This document shows positions 43,826 through 55,587 of a stretch of DNA of 64,000 nt, piece by piece (position 1 is the first letter of the stretch; the number at the start of each line of letters is the position of its first letter). A program made the translations under genes and the position numbers. The notes below the pieces were generated by a model, which worked only from the letters and a program-made list of their open reading frames with translations, made no database searches and had not been told where the DNA came from. Source of the stretch: an uncultured Allorhizobium sp. (GTDB lineage Bacteria > Pseudomonadota > Alphaproteobacteria > Rhizobiales > Rhizobiaceae); assembly GCA_958439205.1 (NCBI GenBank), contig OY288189.1:310001-374000 (forward strand). Direction: 5' to 3'.

Positions 43826-45443
43826 GCACATCTTGGCCGTGGATGTTGGCACGGGCAGTGCACGAGCCGGGGTGTTTGATCTCAGCGGTCGCCAGCTGGC
43901 CCGTTGCGTGGTGCCGATCAGCGTCCACCATTCTTTGCCAAAACACATGGAGCAGGACAGCGAAGAGATCTGGGCTGCTGTCTGTTCGGCCGTCCGCGCT
44001 GCCCTTGCCGAGAGTGGTGTTGCCGGGGATACAGTGCTTGCCATCGGCTTCGATGCTACCTGCTCACTGGTGGTGCGGGATGCGGACGGGAAACCGATTT
44101 CCATTTCGGCATCCGGCAGCCCCGGCCTCGATACCATTTTATGGATGGATCATCGGGCGATCGCAGAAACGAACGCCTGCAACGCCATCGCCGATCCGCT
44201 TCTCGACCGCTTCGGTGGCCGTCTCTCCGTCGAAATGCAGATCCCGAAGCTGCTATGGCTGAAGACGCATCGCCCTGACATCTGGGCCCGTTGCGGGCAG
44301 ATCTTCGATCTTTGCGACTACCTGACATGGCGTGCATCGGGCTCACAGAAGCGAAGCCATTCGGCGCTGGCGTCCAAATGGGGCTACACGCCGGAAGCCC
44401 CCGGCGAACCACCGCTCGACTACTACCGGGCTGTTGGGCTCGGTGATGTCACGGAGCGGGCTGGCCTGCCGGCGCGATCGGAGCCTCCGGGGCAAACCAT
44501 CGGCACGCTCACAGCCGCAAGCGCTGCAGAGCTCGGCCTCGACGAACAGTGTTTGGTGGCGCCGGGTCTGATAGACGCTTATGCCGGGACGGTCGGGCTC
44601 TTTGCAGCAGGCGCGCGGTCTGAGGTGCCCTTCTCGGCAGAGGCCGTGCTGATCGCGGGGACTTCGAGTTGTATCGTCAGGCTCAGCCAGGAGTCGATCT
44701 CCGGTCCGGGTTGCTGGGGTGGCTTCCGCGACACTGCCGTCCCGGGGCTCTGGCTGACGGAAGCGGGGCAATCTGCTTCGGGTGCCTTTCTCGACCATAT
44801 CCTGAAGCTGCATCCTGCCGGCGGCACACCGATGAAGGCACGGCACCGGGCGATCCTAGACGCGATTTCCGAGCATCTCGCCGAGGAGGGCTCCGATTTC
44901 GGGCTTCCGATCTCCGTGCTGCCTGACCTACATGGAACCCGCTCGCCGCTCTCGGATCCGCTGTTGACCGGGACCATTGCCGGACTGGACCTCGATCAGA
45001 GCCTGACATCCTTGCACAAGCTCTATTGGCGCAGTTGCGTCGCACTTGCCTGCAGCATCAGCCATATCATCGAGCGCCAGCCGCGCCGTGCGGGCCTGCC
45101 GAAGCGATTGCTGCTCGCGGGTGGATTGGCTGATCATCCACTTCTGTCGCAACTCTATGCCGATGCGACCGGCTGTGACGTGCTCGTGCCGAAGGATTGC
45201 GACGCCGTGCTCTTGGGCTGTGCGCTGCACGCCGCCGTGGCGGCGGGTGCGTTTGCGTCTGTCGAGGAGGCCGGCAGGGCGATGCAGTTTGCGATGAACC
45301 GTTTCCCACCGTCGCCCTTGCGCCAAGCGGCGCTTTCCCGGGACCACGCAATGCTGAAAGCGATGATGCGGCACCGGGACGAGCTGGCCGCGCTCGCCTC
45401 GCCGCCCGCAGCCAATACGGCTGTCGTGCACCGGGTGAGTTGA
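43818..45443 (+). CDS. FGGY-family carbohydrate kinase (pentulose/ribulose kinase type)
   Basis: A 541-aa sugar kinase. The N-terminal phosphate loop AVDVGTGSARAGVFDLSG lies at residues 7-24, IGFDATCSLVV near 75, a CDYLTWRASGSQKRSHSALASKWGY segment near 167-190, and AGTSSCIVRLS near 278. LLLAGGLADHPLLSQLYAD lies near 433. The KWxY-type segment resembles the D-ribulose kinase branch (FGGY/YDR109C-like) rather than xylulokinase. Last gene of the polyol operon, so it may serve a ketopentose from pentitol oxidation. Substrate not settled. Confidence 0.87.
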   Translation: MREHILAVDVGTGSARAGVFDLSGRQLARCVVPISVHHSLPKHMEQDSEEIWAAVCSAVRAALAESGVAGDTVLAIGFDATCSLVVRDADGKPISISASGSPGLDTILWMDHRAIAETNACNAIADPLLDRFGGRLSVEMQIPKLLWLKTHRPDIWARCGQIFDLCDYLTWRASGSQKRSHSALASKWGYTPEAPGEPPLDYYRAVGLGDVTERAGLPARSEPPGQTIGTLTAASAAELGLDEQCLVAPGLIDAYAGTVGLFAAGARSEVPFSAEAVLIAGTSSCIVRLSQESISGPGCWGGFRDTAVPGLWLTEAGQSASGAFLDHILKLHPAGGTPMKARHRAILDAISEHLAEEGSDFGLPISVLPDLHGTRSPLSDPLLTGTIAGLDLDQSLTSLHKLYWRSCVALACSISHIIERQPRRAGLPKRLLLAGGLADHPLLSQLYADATGCDVLVPKDCDAVLLGCALHAAVAAGAFASVEEAGRAMQFAMNRFPPSPLRQAALSRDHAMLKAMMRHRDELAALASPPAANTAVVHRVS

Positions 45444-45528
45444 TCCGCACCTGCGGTCACGCAGCCAACGCTGCGTTTTCTCGAGCAGTGCCATCACCCG
45501 CTTGCGCTCAAATCAGAAACCTGCCATG

Positions 45529-45540
45529 TTGCCTATACAA
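45529..45540. promoter_or_regulatory. Candidate HutC operator
   Basis: TTGCCTATACAA at 45529-45540 is close to the palindrome TTGTCTATACAA typical of HutC sites. It is followed by a CTTGACAAG half-palindrome, 17 bases before the hutF start codon. Confidence 0.6.
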
Positions 45541-45557
45541 CTTGACAAGGTTTCGAG

Positions 45558-46931
45558 ATGAAGACGCCTCAGACGCTGTTTTGTGAACGTGTTCTACTGC
45601 CGCGGGGCTGGGCCTGCGACACGACACTCGAGATCGATTCGAACGGGACGATTGTCTCGATCAGGACCGACAGCGCGGGCGATGCAAACTCGACCCGACT
45701 GTCCGGACCTGTCGTTCCGGCCCTGCAGAACCTGCATTCTCATGCCTTTCAACGCGCCATGGCCGGCCTTGCCGAGCAGGCGGGTTCGACGGATGACAGC
45801 TTCTGGACATGGCGGGAGACCATGTATGGACTGGTCAATCGCATGTCGCCTGACGATGTCGAGGCCGTGGCGACGAAGTTGTATAGTGAACTTCTGAAAG
45901 GTGGCTTCGGTCATGTCGTAGAGTTTCACTATTTCCACCATGCGGTCACGGACCTTGGCAAATCCGACGGCATGGAAATGTCTGCCGGGATCCTGCGCGC
46001 AGCCGCGACGTCCGGGATCGGGCTAACCCATCTGCCGGTGTTCTACGCGCATTCAGGCTTTGGAGGGATCGCGCCCAATGCCGGCCAGAGGCCTTTCATT
46101 CAGAAGGTGGACAGTTTCCTTAGCCTGCTCGAACGGTTGGAGCCGGAATGCCGGACCGCTGGCGCCCGGCTCGGTCTCGCGATCCATTCCCTGCGCGCAG
46201 CAACGCCGGATGAAATGCGCGCTGTTCTCACCTCTGAACAGACGGGCGGCCCCATGCATATTCATGTGGCCGAACAGGAACGCGAAGTCGAAGATTGCCT
46301 TGCCTGGAGCGGGCGCCGGCCCGTGACCTATCTGCTTGACGAGTTTCCCGTCGATCAGCGCTGGTGCGCCATCCATGCCACCCACCTGACACCGGAAGAA
46401 ACCGCGCGCCTTGCCCGATCGGGTGCCGTGGCAGGTCTCTGCCCGGCGACAGAGGCCAATCTGGGCGATGGCATCTTCCCCGCCACAGATTATGCCAGCC
46501 ATGGCGGGCGGTACGGGATCGGCACGGACAGCCATGTCGCGACCTCGGTAGCCGAAGAGTTGCGACTGCTGGAATATGGCCAGAGGCTGCGCGATCGTCG
46601 CCGCAACCGCCTGGTTTCCGGCCCGGGGGCATCGGCGGGTCGCACCCTGTTCGAGGCAAGCCTTTCGGGCGGGGCTCAGGCCGCGGGTCTGGCGATCGCC
46701 GGCATCCGCGTTGGCGCCCGGGCTGATCTCGTGGTGCTCGACGGCGAAAATCCCTTCATCGCGACAGCCAGTGAGGATCAAATCCTTGATCGTTGGATCT
46801 TCGCGCTTGGATCCGAAGCGGTCCGGGATGTGATGGTCGGCGGGCAATTCGTTGTCCAGCAGGGGCGTCACCGATTTGAAGAGGCGATTGATCGGGACTT
46901 CAAGCGGGTCCTCAAGACGCTTGCGAATTAA
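45558..46931 (+). CDS. hutF: Formimidoylglutamate deiminase
   Basis: Converts N-formimidoylglutamate to N-formylglutamate and ammonia, the branch used with HutG. The 457-aa amidohydrolase has the metal site LHSHAFQRAM near residue 55, the substrate-binding WTWRETMY near 79, HIHVAEQEREVEDC near 233, CAIHATHLTPEET near 271, and GIGTDSHV near 320. First gene of the hut operon, preceded by a HutC-type palindrome. AAGG lies upstream of the ATG. Confidence 0.95.
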   Translation: MKTPQTLFCERVLLPRGWACDTTLEIDSNGTIVSIRTDSAGDANSTRLSGPVVPALQNLHSHAFQRAMAGLAEQAGSTDDSFWTWRETMYGLVNRMSPDDVEAVATKLYSELLKGGFGHVVEFHYFHHAVTDLGKSDGMEMSAGILRAAATSGIGLTHLPVFYAHSGFGGIAPNAGQRPFIQKVDSFLSLLERLEPECRTAGARLGLAIHSLRAATPDEMRAVLTSEQTGGPMHIHVAEQEREVEDCLAWSGRRPVTYLLDEFPVDQRWCAIHATHLTPEETARLARSGAVAGLCPATEANLGDGIFPATDYASHGGRYGIGTDSHVATSVAEELRLLEYGQRLRDRRRNRLVSGPGASAGRTLFEASLSGGAQAAGLAIAGIRVGARADLVVLDGENPFIATASEDQILDRWIFALGSEAVRDVMVGGQFVVQQGRHRFEEAIDRDFKRVLKTLAN

Positions 46932-46990
46932 AGTAGCCGACTAATCAAAGCCGAGATTGAAACGCCCATGCCGCAGCAGTGGAGGATCTG

Positions 46991-48499
46991 ATGCCCGAAA
47001 CGATCGTTCTTGAGACGGTACTCACCGCCGCCGAGATCCGTGCCATCGCGGGTGGCGCCCGGCTCGACTTGGGCGAGACGGCCCAAAGCCGCATCGTGGC
47101 AGCCAGAGCAATTGTGGAGGCGCTGGTCGATCAGGGTATCCGCGGCTACGGCATCAACACCGGCGTCGGCGCCTTGTGCGATGTGATCATCGACCGCAAG
47201 GATCAGTCGGCGCTGTCTCGCAATCTGCTGTTCAGCCACGCTTGTGGCGTGGGTGAACCGCTCGGCCGGATCGAGACGCGAGCGATCATGGCAGCGCAGA
47301 TCAACAATTTTGCGCATGGCTATTCCGGTATCCGGCTTGACGTTGTCGACACCCTCCTCGCGCTTCTCAACAACGACATGCTGCCACTGATCCCGTCCCG
47401 CGGCTCCGTCGGTTACCTGACCCATGCGGCCGCCATCGGCCTCGTCCTGATCGGCGCGGGTGAGTGCCGGCATGATAACAAGCTCATTGCGGGAAGTGAC
47501 GCCCTCCACGCCCTTGGGCTGAAGCCCCATGTGCTCCAGGCAAAGGAAGGCCTGAGCCTGATCAACGGCACGCCGTGTGCGACGGGGCTTGCGGCCCTTG
47601 CCGTGAGCCGGCTCGCGCATCTGCTCGACTGGGCGGATGCCGCAGCGGCGATGAGTTATGAGAACCTCGGCGCGCAAGCCGATCCTTTCGCGGAGATGCC
47701 GCTTGCGCTGCGAAAGTCCGACGGACTGCAGGAGGTGGGCCACAACCTCCGGCGACTTCTGGCCGACAGCCCCCTGCTTGCCGAAGCCGCTGGCAAGCGG
47801 ACGCAGGATCCGCTCAGCCTTCGGGCCGTGCCGCATGTGCATGGCGCCGTGCGCGACGCGCTGATCCAGGCGCGTGCGGTGGTGGACCGAGAGCTTGCGA
47901 GCGTGACCGACAACCCCGCCGTCAGCGGCTCGCCCGCGGATCCGCAGGTGCATTCGCAGGCGCATGCGGTCGGCGCGGCACTTGGACTTGCGATGGATAG
48001 CCTCGCCACGGCTGCCGCCGAACTGGCAGCCATTTCAGAGCGGCGTATCGACAGGCTCGTCAATCCGCTGGTCAGCGGCCTGCTCGCCTTTCTTGCGTCG
48101 GGAAGCGGCGTGGAATCCGGTTTCATGATCATCCAGTATACCGCTGCAGCACTGGTCGCGGAGAACCGCCGCCTTGCCATGCCGGCGAGCCTTGACGGTG
48201 GGATCACCTCGGCGCTGCAGGAGGATATCCTGACCCATGCGACGCCGGCTGCGGCCAAGGCGCTGGCAATCCTCGACAATCTCGAAACGGTGCTTGCGAT
48301 CGAGCTTGCGGCAGCTGCGCAGGCCTATGATCTGCAGACGCCGTCTGCCGCAAAGGCAGAGATGACGGAGGCCCTCTACAGGCGTGTGCGGCACGAAACC
48401 GCCTTCTACCGGGATGATCGGCCTCTCAATGTCGAGATCCGAAAAGTGCAGCAGATGCTGAAGGCGACAGCCGCCTGGTCCGAAAGCGAGGGCGCATGA
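46991..48499 (+). CDS. HAL/PAL/TAL-family protein lacking the MIO-forming Ala-Ser-Gly triad
   Basis: A 502-aa paralogue of histidine ammonia-lyase. YGINTGVG (near residue 51), FSHACGVG near 79, INGT near 189, QDP near 272 and QEDI near 408 match HutH. The cofactor loop differs: [12 protein letters not shown] in the neighbour hutH is GSVGYLTH here, three residues shorter, so the self-made MIO cofactor cannot form. The Tyr and Phe of QDPYCIR and GGNFH are also replaced (QDPLSLR, PQVH). GGAGG precedes the ATG at 46991, and the stop overlaps hutI (ATGA). It may be a regulatory pseudoenzyme or a lyase of different chemistry. Confidence 0.85.
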   Translation: MPETIVLETVLTAAEIRAIAGGARLDLGETAQSRIVAARAIVEALVDQGIRGYGINTGVGALCDVIIDRKDQSALSRNLLFSHACGVGEPLGRIETRAIMAAQINNFAHGYSGIRLDVVDTLLALLNNDMLPLIPSRGSVGYLTHAAAIGLVLIGAGECRHDNKLIAGSDALHALGLKPHVLQAKEGLSLINGTPCATGLAALAVSRLAHLLDWADAAAAMSYENLGAQADPFAEMPLALRKSDGLQEVGHNLRRLLADSPLLAEAAGKRTQDPLSLRAVPHVHGAVRDALIQARAVVDRELASVTDNPAVSGSPADPQVHSQAHAVGAALGLAMDSLATAAAELAAISERRIDRLVNPLVSGLLAFLASGSGVESGFMIIQYTAAALVAENRRLAMPASLDGGITSALQEDILTHATPAAAKALAILDNLETVLAIELAAAAQAYDLQTPSAAKAEMTEALYRRVRHETAFYRDDRPLNVEIRKVQQMLKATAAWSESEGA

Positions 48500-49716
48500 A
48501 GACGGTTCTGACCAATGCGCGGCTGGCGACCATGGCGCCTGATCGGCCCGGACTCGGCGTGATCGAGAGTGGCAGGGTGGTGATTGAGGATGGGCGGATC
48601 GTCGCCGTCGGCGAGGCGCGCGAGGTCGCGATCCACGGCGGAGCTGAGATGATCGACTGCGAGGGCCGGTGGGTGACGCCGGGCCTCGTCGATTGCCATA
48701 CGCATCTGGTGCATGCCGGCAATCGTGCCAAAGAATTCGAGATGCGCCTTGCGGGCGCCTCCTACGAGGAAATCGCACGCGCCGGCGGGGGTATCGTCTC
48801 GTCGGTGCGGCAGGTGCGCGAGGCGAGCGAGGCGGAGCTCGTCTCGCAAACGCTTCCCCGGCTCGATGCGCTGATCGCCGAGGGCGTGACGACCGTCGAG
48901 GTCAAGTCCGGCTATGGCCTCACCGTCGAAGACGAGTTGAAGATGCTGCGTGCCGCGCGGCAGCTTACCGACAAGCGCCAGGTCTCCATCACCACCACCT
49001 ATCTCGGCGCCCATGCGACCCCCGCCGACTACAAAGGCCGCAATCGTGACTTCATCGAAGACGTCGTGCTGCCGGGATTGAAGGCCGCCCAGGCGCAGGG
49101 TCTGGTCGATGCGGTGGATGGTTTCTGCGAGGGCATCGCCTTTTCGCCGGATGAGATGCGGCTTGTCTTCGATGTGGCGAAATCTCTCGGACTGCCCGTG
49201 AAGCTGCATGCGGATCAGCTGTCGAATTTGCGGGGAGCAGCGCTTGCCGCCGAATATCACGGGCTGTCGGCCGATCATCTGGAATACACGGATGAGGATG
49301 GTGCTTCTGCGATGACCAGGGCCGGAACCGTCGCGGTGCTGCTGCCCGGTGCCTATTACTTCATCCGCGAGACGAAGAAGCCGCCTATCGAGCTTTTCCG
49401 CAAACACGGAACGGCAATGGCGCTTGCCACGGACTGCAATCCGGGCACCTCGCCGCTGACCTCCCTTCTGCTGACCATGAACATGGCTGCCACGCTGTTT
49501 CACATGACGGTCGAGGAATGCCTTCTCGGCATCATCCGCAATGCCGCCCGCGCGCTCGGACGTCTCGACACAATCGGCACCATCGAGGTCGGCAAACAGG
49601 CCGACCTTGCCATCTGGTCGGTCGAGAGCCCGGCGGAGCTCGTCTACCGCATCGGCTTCAATCCGCTTCATCAGCGCATCTGGAACGGCCACATCACCAA
49701 AGGAATTCTGTCGTGA
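48496..49716 (+). CDS. hutI: Imidazolonepropionase
   Basis: Opens the ring of imidazolone-5-propionate to N-formimidoylglutamate, step three of histidine breakdown. The 406-aa metallo-amidohydrolase has [23 protein letters not shown] (metal ligands near residue 68), KSGYGL near 137, and [16 protein letters not shown] ([11 protein letters not shown]) near 167. KLHADQLSN (metal) lies near 236 and [13 protein letters not shown] near 311. It overlaps both neighbours by four bases (ATGA before, GTGA after), so expression is tightly coupled. Confidence 0.95.
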   Translation: MKTVLTNARLATMAPDRPGLGVIESGRVVIEDGRIVAVGEAREVAIHGGAEMIDCEGRWVTPGLVDCHTHLVHAGNRAKEFEMRLAGASYEEIARAGGGIVSSVRQVREASEAELVSQTLPRLDALIAEGVTTVEVKSGYGLTVEDELKMLRAARQLTDKRQVSITTTYLGAHATPADYKGRNRDFIEDVVLPGLKAAQAQGLVDAVDGFCEGIAFSPDEMRLVFDVAKSLGLPVKLHADQLSNLRGAALAAEYHGLSADHLEYTDEDGASAMTRAGTVAVLLPGAYYFIRETKKPPIELFRKHGTAMALATDCNPGTSPLTSLLLTMNMAATLFHMTVEECLLGIIRNAARALGRLDTIGTIEVGKQADLAIWSVESPAELVYRIGFNPLHQRIWNGHITKGILS

Positions 49717-51248
49717 CCATTACGCTTCACCCCGGCCGCGTCTCTCTCGCCGAACTCGGGCAGATCTACTGGAGCGGCGAAAGTGCCGTACTCGACCGCA
49801 GTTTCGACGCCGGTATCGAGAAGGCGGCCGCACGGATTGCGGAAATCGCCGCCGGCAACGAGCCGGTCTACGGCATCAATACCGGCTTCGGCAAACTCGC
49901 CTCGATCAAGATCGATGCGGCCGATACGGAAACTCTGCAGCGCAATCTGATTCTCTCGCATTGCTGCGGCGTGGGCCAGCCTCTTGCAGACAAGATCGTG
50001 CGCCTGATCATGGCACTGAAGCTGATCTCTCTCGGTCGCGGCGCCTCTGGGGTCCGCCTCGAGCTGGTACGGCTCATCGAGGGCATGCTGGACAAGGGTG
50101 TCACCCCGCTTATTCCGGAGAAGGGTTCCGTAGGAGCCTCCGGTGATCTGGCACCGCTCGCCCATATGGCAGCCGTGATGATGGGCGCGGCGGAGGCGTT
50201 CTATCAGGGCGAACGGCTTTCCGGCGCCGAGGCGCTGAAGCGCGCGGGGCTCACGCCCGTCGTACTCGCAGCCAAGGAAGGTCTGGCGCTGATCAACGGC
50301 ACGCAGGCCTCGACGGCGCTGGCCTTGGCCGGCCTCTTCCGCGCCCATCGTGCCGCGCAGGCGGCGTTGATTACCGGCGCGCTCTCGACGGATGCCGCAA
50401 TGGGCTCGTCGGCGCCCTTCACTGCTGACATCCACACGCTGCGCGGCCACAAGGGGCAGATCGATACGGCAGCGGCTCTGCGTGGCCTGCTCGCCGGCTC
50501 CGTCATCCGGGAAAGCCATCTGGAAGGCGACGAGCGGGTGCAGGATCCCTATTGCATCCGCTGCCAGCCGCAGGTCGATGGCGCCTGCCTCGATCTCCTG
50601 CGCATGACGGGTCGGACACTCGAAATCGAAGCCAATGCCGTCACCGATAATCCGCTGGTGCTTTCCGACATGAGCGTCGTCTCGGGCGGCAACTTCCATG
50701 CGGAGCCCGTGGCCTTCGCCGCCGACCAGATCGCGATTGCCGTTTGCGAAATCGGCGCCATTGCACAACGGCGCATCGCACTTTTGGTCGATCCGGCCCT
50801 CTCCTACGGCCTGCCGGCCTTCCTGGCGAAGAAGCCGGGGCTCAATTCCGGCCTGATGATCGCGGAGGTCACGTCGGCGGCACTGATGAGCGAAAACAAG
50901 CAGATGGCGCATCCGGCCTCTGTCGATTCGACGCCGACGTCGGCCAACCAGGAAGACCACGTTTCCATGGCGTGCCACGGAGCGCGGCGTCTGCTGCAGA
51001 TGACCGACAACCTCTTCTCGATCATCGGGATCGAGGCGCTGACGGCAGCACAGGGCGTGGAGTTCCGCAGTCCGCTAACGACAAGCCCGGAACTGCAACG
51101 GGTGATCTCCACCTTGCGTGCCCATGTCGCCACCCTGGAGGAGGATCGCTACATGGCGCCGGATCTGGAGGCTGCCGGTCGCCTGGTTGCGGATGGGACA
51201 CTGGTTTCGGCGGTTTCCGCCGGGTTGTTGCCGGGTCTGGAGGGGTGA
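49713..51248 (+). CDS. hutH: Histidine ammonia-lyase
   Basis: Deaminates L-histidine to urocanate using the MIO cofactor. The 511-aa enzyme has the complete site: YGINTGFG (Tyr near 52), SHCCGVG (His near 82), [14 protein letters not shown] with the Ala-Ser-Gly triad near 142-144, INGTQAS near 194, and [15 protein letters not shown] near 275. [11 protein letters not shown] lies near 326 and NQEDHVSM near 410. The start is a GTG at 49713 overlapping the hutI stop (GTGA), with AGGA upstream. It contrasts directly with the triad-less paralogue two genes upstream. Confidence 0.96.
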   Translation: MTITLHPGRVSLAELGQIYWSGESAVLDRSFDAGIEKAAARIAEIAAGNEPVYGINTGFGKLASIKIDAADTETLQRNLILSHCCGVGQPLADKIVRLIMALKLISLGRGASGVRLELVRLIEGMLDKGVTPLIPEKGSVGASGDLAPLAHMAAVMMGAAEAFYQGERLSGAEALKRAGLTPVVLAAKEGLALINGTQASTALALAGLFRAHRAAQAALITGALSTDAAMGSSAPFTADIHTLRGHKGQIDTAAALRGLLAGSVIRESHLEGDERVQDPYCIRCQPQVDGACLDLLRMTGRTLEIEANAVTDNPLVLSDMSVVSGGNFHAEPVAFAADQIAIAVCEIGAIAQRRIALLVDPALSYGLPAFLAKKPGLNSGLMIAEVTSAALMSENKQMAHPASVDSTPTSANQEDHVSMACHGARRLLQMTDNLFSIIGIEALTAAQGVEFRSPLTTSPELQRVISTLRAHVATLEEDRYMAPDLEAAGRLVADGTLVSAVSAGLLPGLEG

Positions 51249-51249
51249 G

Positions 51250-52050
51250 ATGGCGGACTTCGAAGTCAAGCAAGGCACCTCCCCCGTCATTCTCGCCTTT
51301 CCGCATACGGGCACGGATGTCCCGCCCGCGATCTGGGATCGCCTCAATGATAACGGCAGACTGCTTGCCGATACCGACTGGCATATCCATGAGCTCTATG
51401 CCGGCCTGCTGCCGGATGCGACGACGGTCAGGGCCACGTTCCATCGCTACGTGATCGATGCGAACCGCGACCCTGATGGCGTGAGCCTCTATCCGGGGCA
51501 GAATACCACCGGTCTCGTTCCGGAAACGGATTTCGATGGGGTCGCCATCTGGAAAAGTGGCGAGGAGCCGACGAGCGAGGACATTGCCGATCGGCTGGCA
51601 GGCTTCCATCAGCCCTATCATGCGGCGCTGAAAGCCGAAATCGAGCGCGTGAAGGCGATCCATGGCGTGGCGGTGCTCTACGACTGTCATTCGATCCGTT
51701 CGTTGATCCCCTTCCTGTTCGAGGGCTCTCTGCCGGACTTCAACATCGGCACGGATATGGGCCGCACCTGCGATGCCAGGATCGAGAAAGCTACCGCCGA
51801 GATCGCCGGTCGGGCCGAGGGATACACGTCTGTCGTCAACGGCCGCTTCAAGGGCGGCTGGACGACACGGCATTACGGGCAGCCGGAGACCGGCGTGCAC
51901 GCCATCCAGATGGAGCTGGCGCAGATCACGCATCTGACCAGCGAGGCACCACCCTTTGCCTATGACGCCGGGAAGGCCGAGGCGCTGCGACGCCATCTCA
52001 AGGACATTTTGACATCAATCGAAGCCATCGCGCTCGATCTGAAACGCTGA
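51250..52050 (+). CDS. hutG: N-formylglutamate deformylase
   Basis: Hydrolyses N-formylglutamate to glutamate and formate, the last step of the HutF route. The 266-aa protein shows the N-formylglutamate amidohydrolase fold: PVILAFPHTGTDVPP near residue 12, the metal site DTDWHIHELYAG near 40, the HRYVIDANRDPDG block near 64, and YDCHSIRS near 147. RHYGQPETGVHAIQMELAQ lies near 212. It starts one base after the hutH stop. It is not of the arginase-like formimidoylglutamase type, so the pathway yields formate, not formamide. Confidence 0.94.
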   Translation: MADFEVKQGTSPVILAFPHTGTDVPPAIWDRLNDNGRLLADTDWHIHELYAGLLPDATTVRATFHRYVIDANRDPDGVSLYPGQNTTGLVPETDFDGVAIWKSGEEPTSEDIADRLAGFHQPYHAALKAEIERVKAIHGVAVLYDCHSIRSLIPFLFEGSLPDFNIGTDMGRTCDARIEKATAEIAGRAEGYTSVVNGRFKGGWTTRHYGQPETGVHAIQMELAQITHLTSEAPPFAYDAGKAEALRRHLKDILTSIEAIALDLKR

Positions 52051-52062
52051 GGAGCGAGGACC

Positions 52063-53736
<1,674 letters not shown>

Positions 53737-53753
53737 GGGGAACCGACACGCCC

Positions 53754-54389
53754 ATGTCCATCCGCCTCCATCGCTTTGACGAGCACCTGAAGATGCCCTG
53801 GAAGAACGGGCTGGGGATCACCCGCGAGGTGATCTCCCAGCCGGCAGCGGATGACATGGACGGATTCGACTGGCGGATAAGCCTTGCGACCGTCGGGGCA
53901 TCCTGTCCGTTCTCGGTCTTTGCTGGGATCGACCGGACCATTGCCGTTCTCCACGGGGACGGCATGCAGTTGACGGTCGATGGGAGACAGGAGCCGCCGC
54001 TTCTCGTGGGCTCGCCTGCCTTCGCCTTTTCCGGCGATGCGGAGGTGCAGGCGATTTGTCTGGGTGGGGAGACGCTGGACCTCAACATGATGAGCCGCCG
54101 CGGACGTTTCGTTCATCGCATGACGAAGATCGACGTATCGGACGCGCAGACGCTTTCGGTAACCGCCGATACCGTAGCCGTCGTCTTCCGAGATGAAGCC
54201 GTTGTTGCGATCGATAGCCTGCGATCGGACGTGGGGCTCGGTGATGTTCTTGTTGGCCTCGACAGGCCGCTTGAGCTTGCGGTCGAGCCCGGTGGTTCCG
54301 GATGCATACTCTATATCATCGAAGTGACTGCCGTGTCTGCCGTGTCTGCCGTGTCTGCCGAGACACCGGATGCGGAACAGGTTGCCTAG
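53754..54389 (+). CDS. hutD: HutD family protein
   Basis: A 211-aa bicupin-like protein of the HutD (Ves) family, thought to limit or tune histidine catabolism. Motifs are the N-terminal MPWKNGLGITREV (near 14), FDWRISLATVGASCPFSVFAGIDRTIAVLHG (near 38-68), and NLMSRRG-type (here NMMSRRGRFVHRM) near 113. The C-terminus carries an Ala-Val-Ser repeat from three 9-base units at 54329-54360 and looks disordered. The exact action of HutD is not known. Confidence 0.88.
   Translation: MSIRLHRFDEHLKMPWKNGLGITREVISQPAADDMDGFDWRISLATVGASCPFSVFAGIDRTIAVLHGDGMQLTVDGRQEPPLLVGSPAFAFSGDAEVQAICLGGETLDLNMMSRRGRFVHRMTKIDVSDAQTLSVTADTVAVVFRDEAVVAIDSLRSDVGLGDVLVGLDRPLELAVEPGGSGCILYIIEVTAVSAVSAVSAETPDAEQVA
54329..54360 (+). 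repeat. 9-bp tandem repeat inside hutD
   Basis: TGCCGTGTC is repeated exactly three times (54329-54355), then partly once more. It keeps the frame and adds Ala-Val-Ser units near the protein C-terminus; copy number could vary between strains. Confidence 0.85.
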
Positions 54390-54480
54390 ACAAGGCCTCT
54401 GCCGATAAAGGGAGCGGCTGAGGCGTTCCGGCAGAGGCAAATGCCGCCGATACGCTCCTCAACCATCAGGGTCGACCACC

Positions 54481-55218
54481 ATGTCCGAAGAGCAGCCAGG
54501 ATTTGCACTCCCCGAGGAACGGCAGGACACGCCGCTCTACGAGCAGATGAAATCCGAGATCAAGGCCCGGATCGAGCGCGGCGAATGGCCGACCAATCAT
54601 CGCATCCCCTCGGAGAACGAGCTGGTCGAGCTGCTGGGCGTCAGCCGCATGACGGCCCATCGGGCGCTCCGGGAGCTTGCAAGCGAAGGCGTGATCATCC
54701 GAGTTCAGGGGCGTGGCTCGTTTGTTGCGCCGAAGAAGCGCAGCGCCAACGTTGCGGATGTTCGCAGCATTGCGGACGAGATCGCGGAGCGGGGCGGGCT
54801 GCATTCGGCCGAGCTCGTGCTGAAACAGGCCGAAGTCTGCGACCACGACCTTGCCGATCGGCTGGAGGTTGCCGCCGGCACGACCGCCTTCCATTCAGTG
54901 ATCGTCCACAAAGAAGACGATCTTCCAATCCAGATCGAAGACCGGTTCGTCAATGCGGAAGTCGCGCCCGACTATCTCGACCGCGATTTTCAGATGATCA
55001 CGCCGAGTGCCTATCTGAGTTCCATCGCGCCGATCTCGCGCGCCGAGCAGTTCGTCGAGGCCGTGCTCCCACAGCCCTGGGAATGCCGGCTTCTGGCGAT
55101 TGCGAAATCGGAACCCTGCCTTCAGGTCAGGCGGAGGACCTGGTCAGGCGAGCGGTTGGTGACTTCGGTGCGGCTTCTCTATCCCGGCAGCCGTTATAGC
55201 CTCGAGAGTTCCTACTAA
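54481..55218 (+). CDS. hutC: Histidine utilization repressor (GntR family)
   Basis: A 245-aa HutC-type GntR regulator. The N-terminal winged helix (residues 16-84) carries PLYEQMKSEIKARIERGEW, SENELVELLGVSRMTAHRALREL and GVIIRVQGRGSFV. The UTRA effector domain follows (about 100-240), ending in TSVRLLYPGSRYSL, typical of urocanate-sensing HutC. Last gene of the operon, 91 bases after hutD. Its target is likely the palindrome before hutF. Only a weak AGGG lies upstream of the ATG. Confidence 0.94.
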   Translation: MSEEQPGFALPEERQDTPLYEQMKSEIKARIERGEWPTNHRIPSENELVELLGVSRMTAHRALRELASEGVIIRVQGRGSFVAPKKRSANVADVRSIADEIAERGGLHSAELVLKQAEVCDHDLADRLEVAAGTTAFHSVIVHKEDDLPIQIEDRFVNAEVAPDYLDRDFQMITPSAYLSSIAPISRAEQFVEAVLPQPWECRLLAIAKSEPCLQVRRRTWSGERLVTSVRLLYPGSRYSLESSY

Positions 55219-55254
55219 GCTCAGAAACAACAGAACGTTAGCCGGCAACATATT

Positions 55255-55587
55255 TTAGAGAATTTTGACCGGCTTCGTCCACTGGATGAGCACCACGCAG
55301 CCCTCCTCCGACGAGACGGAATGCGTTGTCCCTTCAGGATTGGCGATCAGCGATCCCTTGGGATAGTGGCCGAATTCATCGCTTTGAGATCCTTCCAGCA
55401 CCAGGATCGTCTCGAGCCCCACATGCAGGTGCCTCGGCACGGAGGCGCCGGGGGCGTAGCGCAGCAGTGCCAGTTCGGGCTCGCCCGTTACCAGCCGGCA
55501 GATCTCCACCCCCTCGCGAAAATACTCGAATTGGCAATGCTGCCAGCCGCCGCGCAGGAAATCCGGAAAACTCAAGGCTTCAGACAT
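55255..55587 (-). CDS. Cupin domain protein, 110 aa
   Basis: A single ChrR-like cupin. The metal-binding motif 1 reads [29 protein letters not shown] (about residues 45-73, two histidines and a glutamate) and motif 2 is NPEGTTHSV near 84. The start is the ATG at 55587, which overlaps the upstream hydrolase stop by eight bases, so it is the last gene of the amide operon. A catalytic or sensing role is unknown. It is not next to a sigma factor. Confidence 0.85.
   Translation of the reverse strand: MSEALSFPDFLRGGWQHCQFEYFREGVEICRLVTGEPELALLRYAPGASVPRHLHVGLETILVLEGSQSDEFGHYPKGSLIANPEGTTHSVSSEEGCVVLIQWTKPVKIL

Noticed and set aside
55255..55587. The cupin protein as a second ChrR-type anti-sigma factor
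   Set aside because: It lacks the N-terminal zinc-binding HxxxCxxC domain and has no sigma gene beside it; it is only the cupin half.
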